Shown: piece by piece, positions 62,697-64,000 of the stretch
Numbering within the stretch: position 1 is the first letter of the stretch
How the letters are laid out: the number at the start of each line of letters is the position of its first letter
From: Dictyobacter vulcani
GTDB taxonomy: Bacteria > Chloroflexota > Ktedonobacteria > Ktedonobacterales > Ktedonobacteraceae
DNA: 64,000 nt
Reading direction: 5' to 3'
Assembly: GCF_008974265.1 (NCBI RefSeq)
Contig: NZ_BKZW01000003.1
Span: forward strand, 655,275-719,274
Made by a program: the position numbers and the translations under genes
The notes under the pieces: model-generated
What the model saw: only the letters and a program-made list of their open reading frames with translations
The model's database searches: none
What the model was told of the DNA's origin: nothing

Positions 62697-64000
62697 AGAT
62701 TGAGCAGATTCACGTGGATGAAACCGTCAATGTCGTGCTCACTCAACAGAAGCTACTACGATTTGTCCACATGTGGCACGACAGCAACCCATATTCATAG
62801 TCATTACTCCGTCACTTCGCGACCTGCCTGTGAGTGATATCCTGTCGACTCCAGGTGATGGTCCGACGTTTTCTTTTGCCGGAACCCGGCCTGCCCTCAC
62901 AAGACGTTTGCTGAAAGCTTTTGGCCGCTTGCTAGCCCATTTACCTCAGCACTACCAAATCGTTTGCGGGCCACCTTCAACACCTGGGTCTGGCTTTGGG
63001 GGCAGAGGCCGGAACACGTGTGGCAAGCCAGTTAGGAATGGCCGCAAGTCCATCAAGCCTCTTGCGTTTTCCTTGCGTCCTAACTCCACTACCGATCCGA
63101 CCAGGCGTTGTCACCAATGATTGGACTCGATGATGGGCCACAAGCGCAAAAGGCGTTATGGGACCTTGATCTGCGACCTCTCGACAGGCAACGCGATTGA
63201 AATGCTCCCGAATCGCACCGTTTACTACGGTGAAGAACTGGCTACACGAACACCCTGAGGTCACGATCATCAGTCGCGATCGCTGGAGTGAATACGCACA
63301 GCAGCCCAACAAAAGCAAAGCGCCCCCTCCAAAGGCCCCCCCCCAAGAAAAAAAAACAGGTGCTGAATGCTGGCATGGTGCTGCAGTCAATTTGACCGAG
63401 AGTGTCTCAGCACTGTTTCCTCGCATTCGACGGAACTCAAAGTAACCACCTCTCCCATGGCACAGCACCTGCTCTCAGCTCCACAAAAGACCCGTCAGCA
63501 GCAATATCAAGAGCTTCAGAACTTGGCGCAACAAGGGTTGAGTGCTGAGCGGATCGCCCGTTGGTAGGTCTGAGTGAGCGAACCGTCTACCGCTGGCTGA
63601 CCCAACCTCAAGCTCCTTCCTGCACGTACCAGCCGTTCCAGCAGTGTCATTGACCCCTATCAATCCTATCTCCTTAAACGCTGGAATGAGGGATGTCGGA
63701 AAGGTTCTGTGCTCTGCCGTGAGCTCAAAGCCCGAGGGTAATCATGGGTCAGAACGTGCCGTCTATCGGTATCTCACGTACCTGAGTGCCCAGAATCCTC
63801 CAAGCAGGCACACACCGCATTCAAGCTCCTCTCTCCAACAAACGGGTCACCTGGGTTGCTTGTGACCGCCAAGAGGACCTCGATGAACACGAACAGCAGG
63901 AACTTGGACTGCTTCGGCAAGCGAGTGCAACGGCGGGAGCAAGGTCTATCATCTGGTTCAAAGATTTGGGTCAGATGGTTCGTCAACATAAGGCAGATCA
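62697..64000 (+). pseudogene. ISL3 family transposase, broken, running off the window
   Basis: Read across frames: a zinc-finger-like CGTTATHIHSHYS, RDLPVSDIL, CRNPACPHKTFAESF-type segment, RLRATFNTWVWLW (LANTFNTLGLALG-like), GLDDGPQAQKALWDL region read as RYGTLICDLSTGNAIEMLPN, then TTVKNWLHEHPEVTIISRDR (catalytic Asp region) and WSEYAQ. Beyond 63455: RQQQYQELQNLAQQGLSAER, IARWVGLSERTVYRWLT-type helix-turn-helix, DPYQSYLLKRWNEGCRKGS, and at the edge RVTWVACDRQEDLDEHEQQE and LGQMVRQHKAD. This order is that of long ISL3 transposases with an inserted HTH. At least six frameshifts or stops; it continues past the right edge. Confidence 0.75.

Overview
The window looks like a chromosomal segment of a soil or filamentous Chloroflexota of the class Ktedonobacteria. 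This is an inference. It rests on the mix of a very large LuxR/MalT-type regulator, an XRE regulator with a TPR tail, a Ser/Thr kinase with an extracytoplasmic sensor, two or three F420-type luciferase-like oxidoreductases, Thr/Pro-linker secreted proteins and a heavy load of ISAs1, IS4, IS110, IS3, IS5, IS21 and ISL3 relics. No rRNA, intact tRNA or CRISPR array was seen.

Layout. 1-7.5 kb is a carbohydrate locus: a TIM-barrel sugar isomerase, an AraC regulator and an ABC importer (two permeases plus a lipoprotein binding protein, no ATPase), split by an ISAs1 element and followed by a small palindromic repeat. 7.6-12.2 kb holds a luciferase-like oxidoreductase, a broken aldo/keto reductase, a frameshifted MgtC protein and a frameshifted glucose-6-phosphate isomerase. 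12.3-13.9 kb is an IS4-type element that supplies the stop codon of a large XRE-TPR regulator. 16-27.9 kb is mostly single metabolic and regulatory genes (ECF sigma factor, hydrolase, P-loop kinase, Tat-exported ChaN-like protein, M32 carboxypeptidase, acetyltransferase, HNH-like secreted protein, DUF1963 protein, second luciferase-like oxidoreductase, secreted modular protein). 29-34.7 kb carries an MFS exporter, F420/PPOX and PhyH oxidoreductases, tRNA hydroxylase TrhO and a VOC protein. 34.9-42.6 kb is regulatory: a LuxR/MalT regulator with an internal TAG, a TPR protein, a D-2-hydroxyacid dehydrogenase and a Ser/Thr kinase. 43-49.6 kb has AraC-AzlC-AzlD, an SRPBCC protein, a TetR/NAD(P)-binding divergent pair, a cation-efflux-like protein and a GDPD-family protein. 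49.7-51.2 kb is a second, nonsense-mutated copy of the IS4-type element. 51.2-56.2 kb has an aldo/keto reductase, two unknown small proteins, Ohr and a second secreted modular protein. 56.3-64 kb is an insertion-sequence graveyard with nested and chimeric elements.

Two themes cut across the window. First, at least seven genes outside the IS graveyard are broken by the loss of one base, usually in a G or C run, and adding one G or C restores a conserved frame each time. This pattern fits sequencing or assembly undercalls better than independent gene decay. Second, mobile elements have left precise footprints: an ISAs1 copy with two right ends and an exact 10-bp duplication around the outer one, an IS5 copy whose removal with one TA restores an IS3 transposase, and an IS110 transposase fused to what looks like the tail of a secreted glycoside hydrolase. 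No clearly new defence or biosynthetic system was recognised. The best leads for novelty are the paired secreted proteins sharing a C-terminal module, the unknown protein at 59.6-60.1 kb, the 38-bp perfect hairpin at 53.9 kb and the GDPD-like protein that has lost its HR motif.
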